Assembly (NCBI GenBank): GCA_026225945.1
Contig: JAMJFZ010002594.1
Span: forward strand, 924,501-988,500
Source of the DNA: Cricetomys ansorgei
Taxonomy: Eukaryota; Chordata; Mammalia; Rodentia; Nesomyidae
DNA length: 64,000 nucleotides
Direction of reading: 5' to 3'
Numbering within the stretch: position 1 is the stretch's first letter; each line of letters begins with the position of its first letter. The notes under the pieces are model-generated. The model was not told the DNA's origin and did not search any database. It saw only the letters and a list, made by a program, of their open reading frames with translations. A program made the position numbers and the translations under genes. Of this stretch, positions 23,193-34,647 are shown one piece after another.

Positions 23193-23508
23193 GTGAGAGC
23201 CTCGGCAGGGCGGAAACTCGCGGGAGGGAGCCCTTCTCAGTGGACGCCTCCTCTCACGGGGGTGGGGGGGTGCAAGCCGAGCCCTGGGTGTGCTGGGTTC
23301 TCTGCGCCATGAAGGGCCAGAAGAGATGAGCGTCAGGTCTCCGTGGCATCTGTGCTAATCGTGAATGTAACTGGAACGTCACCGCGCCCCCACTGCGTGC
23401 GGTCAGCCGTCTCCTCTGTCAGGCGCACACGCACGAGCAGTTGGGCTTCCTCCCTCCCTGGCCTTGGTTTGGGCAAACCAGTGACGTGGCCTCCCCTCCT
23501 GTCCATAG

Positions 23509-23630
23509 GCTGTGCGCCTAGAGAGCGTCTGGACTGACCGAGTCCGCTACATGGTCGTGGTGTACACCAGCGGGCGCCAGGACACCGAGGAGAGCATCCT
23601 GCTGGGAGTTGACTTCTCCAGTAAGGAGAG
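23509..23630 (+). CDS. Ssh1: Ssh1 exon 5 (coding)
   Basis: A 122-base exon in phase 0 reading AVRLESVWTDRVRYMVVVYT, then the segment to LLGVDFSSKE, ending with two bases of a serine codon before GTGAGT. It is residues about 94-133 in the N-terminal regulatory domain. Compared with the human sequence as I remember it there are only a few conservative changes. Intron 4 before it is 316 bases and shows no repeat I recognise. Confidence 0.97.
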
Positions 23631-23844
23631 GTGAGTGGCAAGGGATGGCAGTTCCCATGATAACAGGAGATGGGGCGCTGTTGGCAGATAGGCCATCTTG
23701 GTGTCCCGTGTCTATAGAAGGGTGGGGTGAGTCCCTCCAGAAGACGGGGAGCCTCCAGGGCTCCGGGAATAGAGAGCATTTTTCCAGCTCGCTCTTTCCT
23801 GCCAGCTGAAAGCGCACACTGATCCGAGCTGCAGAAGACTGCTT

Positions 23845-24185
23845 CGCGTTGTTATGCCAAATACTTGAGTGGTTTATAAAGGAAAGATGTTTGTAGGGCT
23901 CGCTGTTTTAGAGGCTGGGAGTCTGACGTGAGGGCTCTGTTTGGCTATGTGTGTGCCATCGCAGTAGCAGGAGCACGTGTAGAAGAGATCACATGACAAG
24001 ACCGGAAGCCAACTGCAGTGGGAGCTAGGCTTAGCCAACACTGACCCCTTCTGAGGGTGAGCTATGGCCGCCATCTTCCGCCAGGCCTCATAGATGTACC
24101 ACCTCCTCAACACTGCTGATTTGGAGACCCAGCTTCTAGACACTTGGCGGGGGGAGTCCCTCAAACTTTAAAAGGGACCCTCCAC
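23845..24185. mobile_element. Possible ancient LTR (MaLR-like) remnant
   Basis: GTGGTTTATAAAGGAAAGAT, TTAGAGGCTGGGAGTCTGAC and a later CCGCCATCTTCCGCCAGG resemble an old eutherian repeat family. The match is from memory and the boundaries are approximate. Confidence 0.3.
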
Positions 24186-24904
24186 AGGAACACTTCCTGA
24201 AGGGTGTAACAGGCCAGTGAGAATCGAAGGACAAGCTGGAGCCGCCCAGGCCAACAGCCCTGTCATGTGAGGCGTCCGGTCTGGTGGTGATCCTCCTCAA
24301 TGGATTGCTGTTTGTGACAGGTCCTTTTGTGAAACGTCAAGGCTTGCAGTTCCCCGGGACTAGAGGCCAAGTCACTCTATCTCGTCCCTGGCGTGGAGGA
24401 GGTCATTGCAAACCCTAGGTCTGTCAGAGCAGACTCTTCATTCCTCACCCGTTACCTTGCACAGACAGCGCACCCTGTGTAGGCCGCAGGCTCGCGTCAG
24501 CCAGCGGGTGGTGCCGGAGTGGCTCTAGGGTCCACTAGGCAGCGTGCTGAGGTCAGGCGTGTGCAGGGTGGCCGGAGGACCTGACCTGTGGCTCAGGCTG
24601 TCAGTAGCAAGAAGAAGGTCCCGGGGGCCACGTGTCCGTGCGGTTGGGTCTTCTCGGGTCAGGCTGCCGCGTCATGGGCCGGTGACCAAGACTTTGCTGC
24701 TTGTTAGATGTGAATGAAGACAAGGGGAGCTGGGCAGGTTCACTCTGTGACTCCTCGTCCCGTGCTCCTGGAATTCTGAGAAAGTCCACTGGGACACAAG
24801 GGAGGGCTGCGTCTGCGGCTTCGTGTGCCAGAATGATCTGGAAGAACAGCCAGTGTGCTCAGTAGAGCTGCCACGGTACAGGAGGTGTGGGCAGGCCGTC
24901 TTTC

Positions 24905-24965
24905 TTAATAGTGTGCGTGGGTGTGCGTGCGCGTGTGCGTACTTGTGCGTGTGTCTGTGTGTAAC
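24905..24965. repeat. TG/CG-rich simple repeat
   Basis: GTGCGTGGGTGTGCGTGCGC and related steps. Confidence 0.8.
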
Positions 24966-25324
24966 TCGATTCCCATGCATCAGCTGTGCTGTGATTCCAG
25001 GCATCCAGGCACGTGCCTCCACGCCAGGCTAAGGCGGTAGTATTTGGCAGCATGAGGTTATTTATGGTTTTTCAGATGATGGCCGAGCCCTGTAGGACTA
25101 TCCCATGTTCAGGAGTTTTCTCACCACATGGAGACCATTCTGGTAACCCGTTCGGTCGTGAACAGGGCCCTGTGTCCCGTAGCCTGCACCCTCATTTTGA
25201 CCTTTAGTGCAGAAGCCTCACAGGAGTCGGGCCTCCCCTGCTCCTTTCTTGTTCGTGTTGTAGTGCTGAGCCTGGTGCTGTCACTGGGCTCGTCCCCTGT
25301 CCCCCGTGGGAAGGGCCTGCTCCT

Positions 25325-25395
25325 CAAGAGCTCAGAAAGGCTGAGTGGATGCACCAGGGTCACCCAGCATGTAGCTGGGCAGGACTCAGGCTCAG
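25325..25395. mobile_element. MIR-like fragment
   Basis: CACCAGGGTCACCCAGCATG and AGCTGGGCAGGACTCAGG resemble the 'aaggtcacacagctag ... gcagagctggga' part of MIR elements. Confidence 0.45.
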
Positions 25396-26371
25396 CAGAT
25401 GCTGTTCACATTAACTTTTCCTCGGGGTGGGGGTGTGGGCAAATGGAAGTCCAGTCGTGTGCCGGGCACTGCGTTTCTTCATTTCTGTGCCTGAAGGAGG
25501 CAGCTGAAATAACTGTCTCATACAGACAGCCTGTGCTTTCCCTGGAAAGCTCCAGACCTGCCAGCACACCGCAGGACACCACCCAAGCGATCCCTGTGTC
25601 ATTTGGGGGCCTCCACAGGATGCCTGCTTGGCCCTGACGCAGCCCAGTCGTCTTCAGAGCTCTGAGCTCAACACACGTCTTACTCGGCAACTCCACGAAG
25701 GAAAGAGAAGGGGCCCTCTGCAGATGGTCAGCACTGCAGGAGGGAGGCTGGGGAATGTGCCACCCAGAGGCTCAGTCCAGTTTAAACTGGAAGCCTTCAA
25801 ACTTCCCCACAGATACTGAAAGGCACAGTAACACAAAGTAGGGGGCTTCTCTGGAGAGGGAGTTGGCTCCCTGAGCCACAGAGCCCCCAAAGCACAGGAG
25901 GGAGTAACAGTACTCCTCCTGCCCCACCCTCCCGCCCTCCCCCACTCCCCCTGTGCCAAGCCTGTAAACCATGGCAGAGATAGCAGCTCGGAATTCCTGA
26001 GGGCTGCGGGGCTGCCCGGGCACCATGCAGCAGTCTCTCAGAAGCCAACTCTTTCAAATGCCTGGGAGTTTTCACCACTATCTGAGGAGACCCTCTGATA
26101 AGCCCTCCTCTTGTTTGGCCGTGGCGCCAGTCTCTAAAGTTGGTGAGTATCGATTCACTGTTAGGATGGGCAAAACAGAACCGGATTGAACCAGTTTGAA
26201 AAGTGGCAGCAGCACAAAAGGTATACAAACAGAAGTCCGGTACAAGTAGCATTGGTGGTGTGGGGACCCTCCCATCTCCTGTTACCCCAAGACAAGCCTG
26301 GGATGGGCTGTCACTGCCTGCCGGCACACCTTGGTTGGGTATGGCACTCAACCAGTCTGCCTGTGGCAGCT

Positions 26372-27146
26372 GTGTGCGTGTGAATGTGGGAGTGTGTGAA
26401 AGTGTGAATGTGTGTGTGTGAAGTGTGAAGTGTGTGTGTGTGTGTGTGAGAGTGTGAGTGTGTGTATGTGTGTGTGTGAGTGTGTGTTGAGTGTGTGTGT
26501 GTGTGTGTGTGTATGTGAGAGTGTGAATGTGTGTGTGTGTGTAAGTGTGAATGTGTGTGTATGTGTGTGTATGTGAGTGTGAGTGTATGTGAGTGTATGT
26601 GTGTGTATGTGTGTGTATGTGAGAGTGTGTAGTGTGTGTGAGTGTATGTGTGTGTATGTGAGAGTGAGTGTGTGTTAGAGTGTGTGTATGTGTGTGAGTG
26701 TGTGTATGTGTATGTATGTGTGTATGTGTGTGTATGTGAGAGTGTGATGTGTGTGTGTAAGTGTGTGTGTGTGTGTAAGTGTGAGTGTGTGAGTGTGTGT
26801 GTATGTGTGAGTGTGTTAGAGTGTGTGTATGTGTGTATGTGTGTATGTGTGTGTATGTGAGAGTGTGATGTGTGTGTGTAAGTGTGTGTGTGTGTATGTG
26901 AGTGTGAGTGTGTGAGTGTGATGTGTGAGTGTGTTAGAGTGTGTGTGTATGTGTGTGAGTGTATGTGTGTGTGTGAGAGTGTGAGTGTGTGTAGATGTGA
27001 GTGTATGTGTGTGTGTGAGTGTGTGTGTGTATGTGAGTGTGTGAGTGTGTCTGTGTGTGTGTGAGTGTGTGAGTGTGTCTGTGTGTGTGTGAGTGTGTGT
27101 GTATGTGAGAGTGTGTGAGTGTGTGTGTCTGTGTCTGTGTGTATCC
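26372..27146. repeat. Long TG-rich tract upstream of exon 6
   Basis: About 775 bases of TG with GTGA and TATG interruptions. A block with GAGTGTGATGTGTGTGTGTA recurs near 26740 and 26860. The reverse-strand 364-residue frame of His/Thr repeats is an artefact of this tract. Confidence 0.95.
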
Positions 27147-27445
27147 CCCTCCAGCTCCGTATCCCCAGCACCCATGAGCCTCTGGCTTGTAGAGTTACGG
27201 CCGCAGTACAACGGTTTACATACCCTGTCACTCCCGCCAGCAGGGCCACCCTAGGCCTGTGTCTTCTAGAATCCAGCAGAGAGTGGGCCCTGCACAGAGG
27301 GCCTGGGAGCCTCTCCCCACACAGACCCCATAGTTGGCACCAGGCCAGGTGGTTGTAGTTTGGACCTGCTGGGCAAAGAGACTCGGGGAAAGACCGCGTA
27401 TGCACGGGCAGACACTAACTCCAGCATCTTCTCTTCCCCATGTAG

Positions 27446-27514
27446 CAAAAGCTGCACCATCGGGATGGTTCTCCGTCTGTGGAGCGACACCAAGATCCAC
27501 CTGGATGGGGACGG
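27446..27514 (+). CDS. Ssh1: Ssh1 exon 6 (coding)
   Basis: A 69-base exon after CCCCATGTAG. Its first C completes a serine codon and it reads KSCTIGMVLRLWSDTKIHLD then GD plus GG, before GTATGG. It is residues about 134-156 of the N-terminal domain. Entry and exit phases are the same, so skipping it would keep the frame. It lies 300 bases after a long TG tract and about 30 bases before a B2-like SINE. Confidence 0.97.
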
Positions 27515-27544
27515 GTATGGACAAGCCTTTAAAAGATTCTTTTG

Positions 27545-27735
27545 TGGGGGATGGAGAGATGGCTCGGGTTCAGAAGACCTGGGTTCAGTTCCCAGCTCAC
27601 AACTACCTGAAACTTCAGTTCTTGGAGGAATCCTAGACACCCTTTTGGCCTCATATGCAACAGGCATGAACATGGTAACACAGATATACACGTATGTAAC
27701 CACACATACACATAGAATAAACTATAGTTAATAAT
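27545..27735 (+). mobile_element. B2-like SINE
   Basis: GGGGGATGGAGAGATGGCTC head, GACCTGGGTTCAGTTCCCAG, and an A/T-rich 3' end near AATAAACTATAG. It starts about 30 bases after the exon 6 donor. Confidence 0.75.
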
Positions 27736-28552
27736 TTCCCTGTACACCAAAGCACCAGCAGGGCCCACATCTTGGGGTGACCTTGTGGTGGAGGGGTGAG
27801 CACTTCAGAGGTGTTGCTGTCTGGTCAGGCCCATAGGAAGGCTGTTCTGGAAACAGCACCATAGGCGTCACGCCAGGTCCAGGGCTTTGGGGAGAGCGCT
27901 GGAGAGTGAGACACGGTGGGGTAACTCACTTTCAGGGTTCCAAGGATGCAGCTGGCAGGCACAGCAGGGTTCCATGTGCCACCCTGGAGCTGTGGGGGGC
28001 ACGTTACCACCCCAGCCTAGGCAGGCTGGAGGCTGCAGGGCTGTCCGTGCCGCCTGCACTTGCTCTAGGAGAAAGAGATGGGGAATTGCTCTTGCAGTAG
28101 GATTCTGGGAAGGCCTCACAGAGAGAGCAGAGGGAAAAATACAGATTTGCTTCTTGGCAGTGCTGGGATCATGGAGGTGTTTTCTAAGGTAGGGTGCAGC
28201 CCCGTGGATCCCAGCACACAAAGTTTTTTTCGTTAATACATCTTTATGTAAAAGAGGAGGTGAGTTTTCGGTACCAGAGGAGGCGACGGGCAGCCTGAAA
28301 GGAAGTGATAGTGGGGACACTCTGCACACACCCTGGACTGGCGGCCTCTGGCGAAACTCACCTCGCAGGCTTGAGAAGAGTCCTGGTCAGCTGCCATCTC
28401 TGCTTTTCTCGGCTCACATAGTGTTCCTGCTGTCCATCCCTTGAGACAGCGGGAGGCGCTCGGGTCTGGGGTGGGGCTGCGCCCAAAGTCTGGAGGTGAC
28501 TCGACTGGAAGCTTGACTTCTCACCGTGTCCTTCCCCGCCTTCCTTTCTCAG

Positions 28553-28618
28553 TGGGTTCAGCGTGAGCACGGCAGGCAGGATGCACATCTTCAAGCCCGT
28601 CTCTGTCCAGGCCATGTG
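28553..28618 (+). CDS. Ssh1: Ssh1 exon 7 (coding)
   Basis: A 66-base exon after CTTTCTCAG. The leading T completes glycine and it reads GFSVSTAGRMHIFKPVSVQA then M plus TG before GTAAGT. It is residues about 157-178 of the N-terminal domain. Phases are symmetric. Intron 6 before it is about 1 kb and, after the B2, shows nothing else I can name. Confidence 0.97.
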
Positions 28619-28892
28619 GTAAGTGTGTTTGGGGGACTTTGAACTCCTCGGCGTGAACAGAAAGAGGCCAGAAAAGGCTGTAGGATCCCTGCAGTTGGGA
28701 GCTGAAGACGCGGGTGCAGGAGACTCAAGCTCCTCGCGTGAGCGGCGCACGATCTTCCCCAGGGAGCGTCCCCCAGTGTCATTTTAAGTTACGTTTTCCC
28801 GATGTCCGTGGACACTGAGCATTTTTCCCTTTACATTTATATTTGTTTGCCTTTGGGAAATGCTCTGTTTAAGTTCTTCACCCTTTGTTTTG

Positions 28893-29045
28893 CTTTGTTT
28901 TCTTTCGAGACGGGGTTTCTCTGTCGTAGCCCTGGCTGTCCTGGAGCTCACTCTGTAGACCAGGCTGGCCTCGAACTCACAGAGATCCGCCTGCCTCTGC
29001 CTCCCCAGTGCCAGGATTAAAGGTGTGCGCCACCACCCAGCAGTT
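28893..29045 (-). mobile_element. B1 SINE, reverse, well preserved
   Basis: TTTCGAGACGGGGTTTCTCT, CTGTAGACCAGGCTGGCCTC and GGATTAAAGGTGTGCGCCAC give a nearly complete reversed B1 in intron 7. Confidence 0.95.
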
Positions 29046-30229
29046 CTTCGCCCATTTTTAAAAAAAAAAAAAAGTATTACTGTTGAAGATGAAGCTTTAC
29101 CTGTTCACCTGGTATGTGCTCTCCTGGCACACATCACCTGCTCCTTTACCTGGCTCACAGCAGGCGCTGGGTTTGTGCAGTGAAGGACTCTGCTAGGCCG
29201 GAGCGGCTAGGGGGTCACAGTGTCGCTGTGAGTCTGCCTCTTGGAGTTTAAAGCCACCCGCACCTGAACAAACGGTGCGTCGTGCCAGGACAGCTGGGCT
29301 GGTGTTCTCACGTTGGACAAACCTCAGAATACCAGCCGTAGGGCCTGGGTCCGCCCACAGTGGCCGAGGGTGCACATCGCACTGTCCCCAGCCCCTCCCG
29401 CAGAGCTCGCCCTCAGGAGCATCCAACCTGGGGCCCTAGGGCCGCGTGCTCGTTATGGGTGTGTCTCATTATGGGTGTGTCTCAACGGTTTGTAGATTGC
29501 AGTGTCAGAGGCTGGGCAGCCCTGGGGGCTGAGCAGTTAGAATAAACTGGAAAGAAAATCCAAAAACCAAAACCTCAATTGTGAGAAGCATCAGATGAGC
29601 GTTTCCAGCCGATCCCTCTTATCCAGGCGGGTAGAGTTCCAGAGAGTTCCGCCACACCTGGCGTGGCGTCCAACCCTCTGCTCGCCATCAGGCAAGCCGT
29701 CATCTGGCAATGCCCTCCCTTCGGGGACCTCGTCCACTTTTGCCAGTACCTCCCCTTGCAGCCTCTTTGCCGAGGAGTTTTCAGCCTGAATTTTTGCCAA
29801 AAGCAGTAGAAGAGGCTGACTAGATGACACATTTTTTAAAGCCCTGAGGCATTTCACACGGGGGAGTCCGCAGGTGCGCCCAGGCACCCGTTATTCCTTA
29901 CAGCCTGGGATGCGCCAGCTCCCCGTGACTTCAGAAACACATCTGAAGTCTTTGGAGTTGTTTGCTGGAATGTGACCCCAGGCTGTGGGGTGGGGCCTGC
30001 TGCTGGTGTTTGTTCCTGTGGAAGTGGGGAGGGCTATCCTGTGCACTTGTGAGCTTGGCGGATGCAGCCTGAGAACTGTCACACCTGGCCATGTGTCCCT
30101 CACACACCTTGTGAGCAGAGCCTCTGAGAGGGAGTCCGTTCTGAACCTGTGAAGCTGTCGCCCTTCGCCAGCCGCAGAACCCAACCCCCCCTGTGCCTCC
30201 CCCAGTCCCAACCTCTCTCTCCGCCCCAG

Positions 30230-30424
30230 GTCCGCCCTGCAAGTGCTCCACAAGGCCTGTGAAGTGGCCCGGAGGCACAACTACTTCCCCGGGGGCGTGG
30301 CGCTCATCTGGGCCACCTACTACGAGAGCTGCATCGGCTCGGAGCAGAGCTGCATCAACGAGTGGAATGCCATGCAGGACCTGGAGTCCACGCGGCCCGA
30401 CTCCCCAGCGCTGTTTGTGGACAA
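30230..30424 (+). CDS. Ssh1: Ssh1 exon 8 (coding)
   Basis: A 195-base exon after CCGCCCCAG. The first G completes a tryptophan codon and it reads SALQVLHKACEVARRHNYFP and onward to DSPALFVD plus AA, before GTACGT. It completes most of the N-terminal regulatory domain (residues about 179-243). An LHK triplet is present at residues about 185-187; work on human SSH1 that I recall implicates such a motif in F-actin-dependent activation. Phases are symmetric. Intron 7 holds the B1 at 28893 and is otherwise unremarkable. Confidence 0.97.
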
Positions 30425-31426
30425 GTACGTGGGGGGGATCCCTCCCCGCACTGCTCAGCCCTGGGTCCCCGCACTGCTCAGCCCTGGGTCCTCTCCAGGT
30501 CACATGACTCAACCCTGGGTCCTCAAGGTCATGCTACCCTGCAGCCCCTCCACCGAGGTCCCTCCTCCAGAACAGGTTGTCAGGCAGAGCCTTTAACCTG
30601 AGCAGTGGTCGCAGGAGTTTGCGTATGGGCGGGCGTGCACCCTCTAAAGCAGTAGATCGATGAGTGCGTTTGAAGGGAGCAGCCCTTCACTTTCCTCGAG
30701 TCACCACAGGACCGCACCCCCTGTCTGTTCTCTGCGCCTGCCTACGCGCCCAGACTGTCCCTCGGGTTGCTAGTGACACGGCGCATGGCTCCCTCGGAGA
30801 GCTGCGAGTGCAGGATCTGCCGTCTTGGGTGCTTTGGCCCAGAGGGCTGTCGGCTCCCACAGCATCCTCAGTAAAGAGCGCGGCCCGAGGCCACACCCCT
30901 TGGCTTCCCTGTGGGTCAGGGTCCCGTTCCCCCAGAGCGAGGTGTCACCTGGGGTTCTGGTTCTAAGAGAAGAGTGGCTCAAATGACCAGAAGCCACCAG
31001 GAAATCGTGAGGAGAGCCAGAATGCTGATGACCGCTGTGAAGCGCCGGGAGCTCAGCGGGCCTGCGGTCTAGACGGTGTGGGGAATTCGCAGGCACGGAT
31101 TTCCGTGAGGGCTCATCAGGAGCTATTTGGAACGCAGCAGTGGTCCGGGTGGGAGAGTCAGGCGGAGACCGCCTGCTCCGGTGGTGTGGGGACGTTGGCT
31201 CTCACCACGTGGCCTGAATAGGGAATGAACCAGTCCCCAGGGTTTCCCCACCCACTTTCCCTGCTGGGCTCCTCCTGTGTGGCCTGGAGGTGGAGCAGGC
31301 GCCTGTACTTCTCCCCACACTGAAAACATGTGAATATCCCGTACCCACACAAGCCACGGTTAGACCACGGGGATCCCATGTCCCCGTGTGTGCAGCTCTG
31401 CGACTTCCTGTGCATTATCTTCCTAG

Positions 31427-31520
31427 GCCTACAGAGGGAGAAAGGACCGAGCGTCTCATCAAAGCCAAACTCCGAAGCATCATGATGAGCCAGGACCTTG
31501 AAAATGTAACTTCTAAGGAA
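31427..31520 (+). CDS. Ssh1: Ssh1 exon 9 (coding; DEK-C start)
   Basis: A 94-base exon after ATCTTCCTAG. The first G completes lysine and it reads PTEGERTERLIKAKLRSIMM then SQDLENVTSKE, ending on a codon boundary before GTAAGA. The TERLIKAKLR segment begins the DEK-C domain (residues about 244-275). The donor is followed within eight bases by a 26-base C/T tract. Confidence 0.97.
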
Positions 31521-31527
31521 GTAAGAG

Positions 31528-31553
31528 CCCTCCCTCCCCCTCCCCCTCCCCCC
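31528..31553. other. Pyrimidine tract just after the exon 9 donor
   Basis: CCCTCCCTCCCCCTCCCCCT followed by six C bases. It gives five C runs on the transcript strand (poly-C-binding-protein type) and G-quadruplex potential on the opposite DNA strand. Confidence 0.8.
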
Positions 31554-31829
31554 ACACCAGGCCCATCGAGCTCGTCTGTCTTGCCAGGTCCTGGCAGAGG
31601 CAGGCCCAGCACCTTCGGTTTTTGCATACATCTGTCCACCCTGGAGCTCCGCTGCACCTTCTCTCCAGTGACACTAGGGCTGCAGAGGGCCCAGGCTTAG
31701 AGTCGGCCTTCTGCTGTACAGGAAGCTGCTGCTCCTCTGCCTTTTTAGCTTGTCCTTGATCAGTTTTTCTTTTGTCCTTTGATTTTTAAAAAAAACAAAA
31801 AAAGTAACGTTGAGTTGAGGACCTGGCTC

Positions 31830-32140
31830 CTCCACGAGGAGCAGTGACTGCTCTACGGAGCACCTGAGCTCCTTCCCAGTGCCCATGTGGTGGCTCACAG
31901 CCATCTGACGCCCCCTTGTGGCCGCTGCAGGGACTGCACGCACATGGAGCACAGGCACACATACAGGCAGAACACTCAATCGAGAGGCGGGGCATGGGGG
32001 CACACACCTTTAATCCTAGCACCCGGCCAGTTCTCCGTGGCTTCAAGGCCAGCCTGGTCTACATAGGGAGTTCCAGGCCAGCCAGGGCTACATAGTGAGA
32101 CCCTGTCTTGAAAATACCAAAACAAAAACAAACCTGTGAC
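31830..32140 (+). mobile_element. B2 followed by B1
   Basis: A B2-like unit (about 31830-31980, CCATGTGGTGGCTCACAGCC) is followed directly by a good B1 (about 31985-32140, GGCCAGCCTGGTCTACATAG and GAGACCCTGTCTTGAAA). The B1 ends about 250 bases before exon 10. Confidence 0.85.
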
Positions 32141-32391
32141 ACCTCCTCCATCCAACAAGAAAGTGGCTTTGGCTTCTCGCTGCAGCGTGTTTGCTTAATT
32201 AGCAAAAGCGTTTTAAACTCGGGTGAAGAGAACTTAGGAAAAACAGATTTCCTTGTTGAAAACAATGGGCTGAGCGGCAGACTCGCCCACAGTTCACACA
32301 GTGCGCACGGGCACAGAGGCGGGCGGCTGTGCGGCGGACCGCTCCCCGTAGGCTGCACCCCACGGGCCTCCTCTGCTCTGTCCCGCCGCAG

Positions 32392-32520
32392 ATCCGCAAC
32401 GAGCTGGAGAAGCAGATGAACTGCAACCTGAAGGAGTTCAAGGGCTTCATCGATAGCGAGATGCTGCTCGTCCTGGGCCAGATGGACAAGCCCTCCCTTA
32501 TCTTCGACCACCTGTATCTG
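32392..32520 (+). CDS. Ssh1: Ssh1 exon 10 (coding; DEK-C end, phosphatase start)
   Basis: A 129-base exon (43 codons, phase 0 at both ends) after CCCGCCGCAG and before GTAAGA. It reads IRNELEKQMNCNLKEFKGFI through MDKPSLIFDHLYL. The first two thirds finish the DEK-C domain. FDHLYL begins the dual-specificity phosphatase fold (residues about 276-318). The domain order of slingshot-N, DEK-C and DSP is the family hallmark. Confidence 0.97.
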
Positions 32521-33039
32521 GTAAGAGGCCCGGCCCTGGGGGCCCTGGTTCGGGACCGTGCTCACAGCCGTGCTTACGAAGCCCAGAGCCCTGCTTGGCG
32601 TCTATCTGAAACCCAGCGGCTAAGCTGCCCCCTCCGAGTCCTGCCCCCAGAGCCCGCCTCAGGGTCCACCCTCACCCTGGGCACGTTGCCTGTGCTGCCT
32701 CTGCGCCTCCGCTCAGTGTCTTCATACCGTAAATCTCCATAGAAGGCAACCGGCCAGCTTTCAAAGGCAAGCAGGTTGCTAAAATTAGCCGGGAGTTCAT
32801 GGAGCGGAATTGAAAGTCAGACCCAGCAAGGCCAAGTTCCTCCTCTACCACCTCGCCTCCCTCTGACTCTTCACCCTGCACTTCCTAGGGCGATGGTGAC
32901 AGTTAAGGTACACTTCCAGGTGGCCAGTGCAGCTTCTCTGAGCCTGGTTTTGAATATGGCGGTTAACAGTAGTTAGAGAAAGTGTCTCTTACAGGAACCG
33001 GAGGAAGATGGCATTGGCCACTAGAGGGACAACTTCAGT

Positions 33040-33155
33040 CTTTGTAAATACACTCACACACACTCACACATGCACACACACTCTCACACACTCTCACACT
33101 CACACACTCATACACACTCACACACACTCACTCACACACACACACACACATCTGT
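33040..33155. repeat. CACACA/CACTCA repeat
   Basis: CA-rich tract with regular CTCACA interruptions in intron 10. Confidence 0.9.
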
Positions 33156-33179
33156 GTGGGCCTTTAGTAGGAACAGAGG

Positions 33180-33260
33180 GTCTTTGAGATAGGAGGTGAC
33201 TCTGTAGCTCAGGCTAGCCCAGAATATATGATCTTCTGCCTTAGCCCCCTGAGCGCTTGT
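33180..33260 (-). mobile_element. B1-like fragment, reverse
   Basis: GTCTTTGAGATAGGAGGTGA and TGTAGCTCAGGCTAGCCCAG; diverged. Confidence 0.5.
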
Positions 33261-33924
33261 CTGTGTGCGTATGTGTGAGCTCCTGCATGTACAGACTTCA
33301 TGTAAGTGTGTTTGAACACAGTGGAAGGCAGGCAGGGGGCGCCGGCTGGCCTCCCTGGAGCCGGGGGAGGCAGCTCTCTCCACTGCTCCGCTAGGTGGTG
33401 GTTGCGGCCGGAGGACTGGCACAGCTTTCATGACTGTCGGAGTCTGGGGAGCCTGGTTCCTTGTGTTATTCTTTCCATGAGAGACATCAAAGGACTTTTT
33501 ATGGTTGGGCTGCCCCTCAGATATGAAAATCAGCTCACGTTGCATGAGGCCACTCGGTCCAAGAGGGTGGGTGCTCAGGAGAGTCGGCCGGACGCGCCTT
33601 CCACGAAGGGCCTGTCTGCGTTTTCCAAGAGCACCAGCAAATGATCGAGAATAGAGGGTCGTTCTGTTAGCTGGAAATAGGAATCATCTTAAGGAAGAGA
33701 AAAATATTCCCAGTCTCGCACACCAAGGTTGTCACTTGGCGTTTTGATGTGTTAATTTTTCCGTTCTTCCGGTTTCTTGTCGTGCTAGGATTGGAACCCA
33801 GGCCCCAGCGCTGGGTTTCCCTAGCGCCCGTGAGGAAGAGGCTGTGCCGTCCTGCTCGGATTGTAGACCTTGTCCCTCCTCATTGTCCCTTGAGTGCTGC
33901 TTCCTGACAAATGGGATGATTTGG

Positions 33925-34050
33925 TGCTTTTTTGTTTTGTTTTTTATTTCTGGTCTGTTTTGAGACAAGGTCTTACCGTGAACCCCTGGCTGGCCTTAAA
34001 CTTCAAACTCCTGGCACTTCTCCTGCCTCTGCCTCTTGTGTACTGGGAGG
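33925..34050 (-). mobile_element. B1-like SINE, reverse
   Basis: TTTTGAGACAAGGTCTTACC, CCCTGGCTGGCCTTAAACTT and TGCCTCTGCCTCTTGTGTAC. Confidence 0.7.
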
Positions 34051-34600
34051 GTTACTTTGACATGCCCGTCATAGGATCTGTTGTCATTTTCCCCACTGGT
34101 TTTGTCCTGGTATACTTTTGGGTTCCCGCTGCACTGTGAATAACCCTAGATTCCTGTGTTCCTAGGCCTCCTAAGTCTGGGCATCTTCTCAGGAGAGCTG
34201 TTTGTAACACAGAATTACTGGGCCAAAGGGTGGGAACTTTTAAAAATAATACCAAAATACCTGCCAGGAAAGGGAGGGGGTCCCCTCTGTAATTAATGGT
34301 AAGGAGGTCACAGGTCACTGCTTGTGGTGACTGTGTCCATGGCTGACTAAAGATTGGGGGACATGGAGCAGGCTTCCGTGAGGCGGGGGGACAGCGAGGC
34401 TCTGCTTCCTCTCTTGTCACCCTCAGTGATGCCCGAGGACCTGGGGGACCATGTAGACTCCTGCGTCTTCCTCTCTGGGTTCTTTCCTCTCCTTTGCTCT
34501 GCTCTGCGGCTGAGGCCCCACTGCCAGGGCCACCATGCATCCCGCAAGAGCTCTGAGGCTGGCGTGTGACACTCACGGGTTTGTGTGATCTGTCCCCCAG

Positions 34601-34647
34601 GGCTCCGAGTGGAATGCATCCAATCTGGAGGAGCTGCAGGGCTCAGG
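34601..34647 (+). CDS. Ssh1: Ssh1 exon 11 (coding)
   Basis: A 47-base exon after TGTCCCCCAG reading GSEWNASNLEELQGS plus GG before GTGAGT. It is residues about 319-333, in the N-terminal part of the dual-specificity phosphatase domain. Intron 10 before it (2.1 kb) holds a CA repeat and two B1-like fragments. Confidence 0.97.

Larger units (their letters stand above)
23631..27445 (+). other. Ssh1: Ssh1 intron 5 (3.8 kb)
   Basis: Contains an ancient LTR-like segment (23845-24185), a MIR-like fragment (25325-25395) and a large TG tract (26372-27146) that ends 300 bases before the exon 6 acceptor. I recognise nothing at 24190-24900 or 25400-26370. Confidence 0.85.

Noticed and set aside
26311..27405. 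364-residue His/Thr/Ser-rich frame on the minus strand
   Set aside because: It is a (CA)n translation with no initiation context or family.
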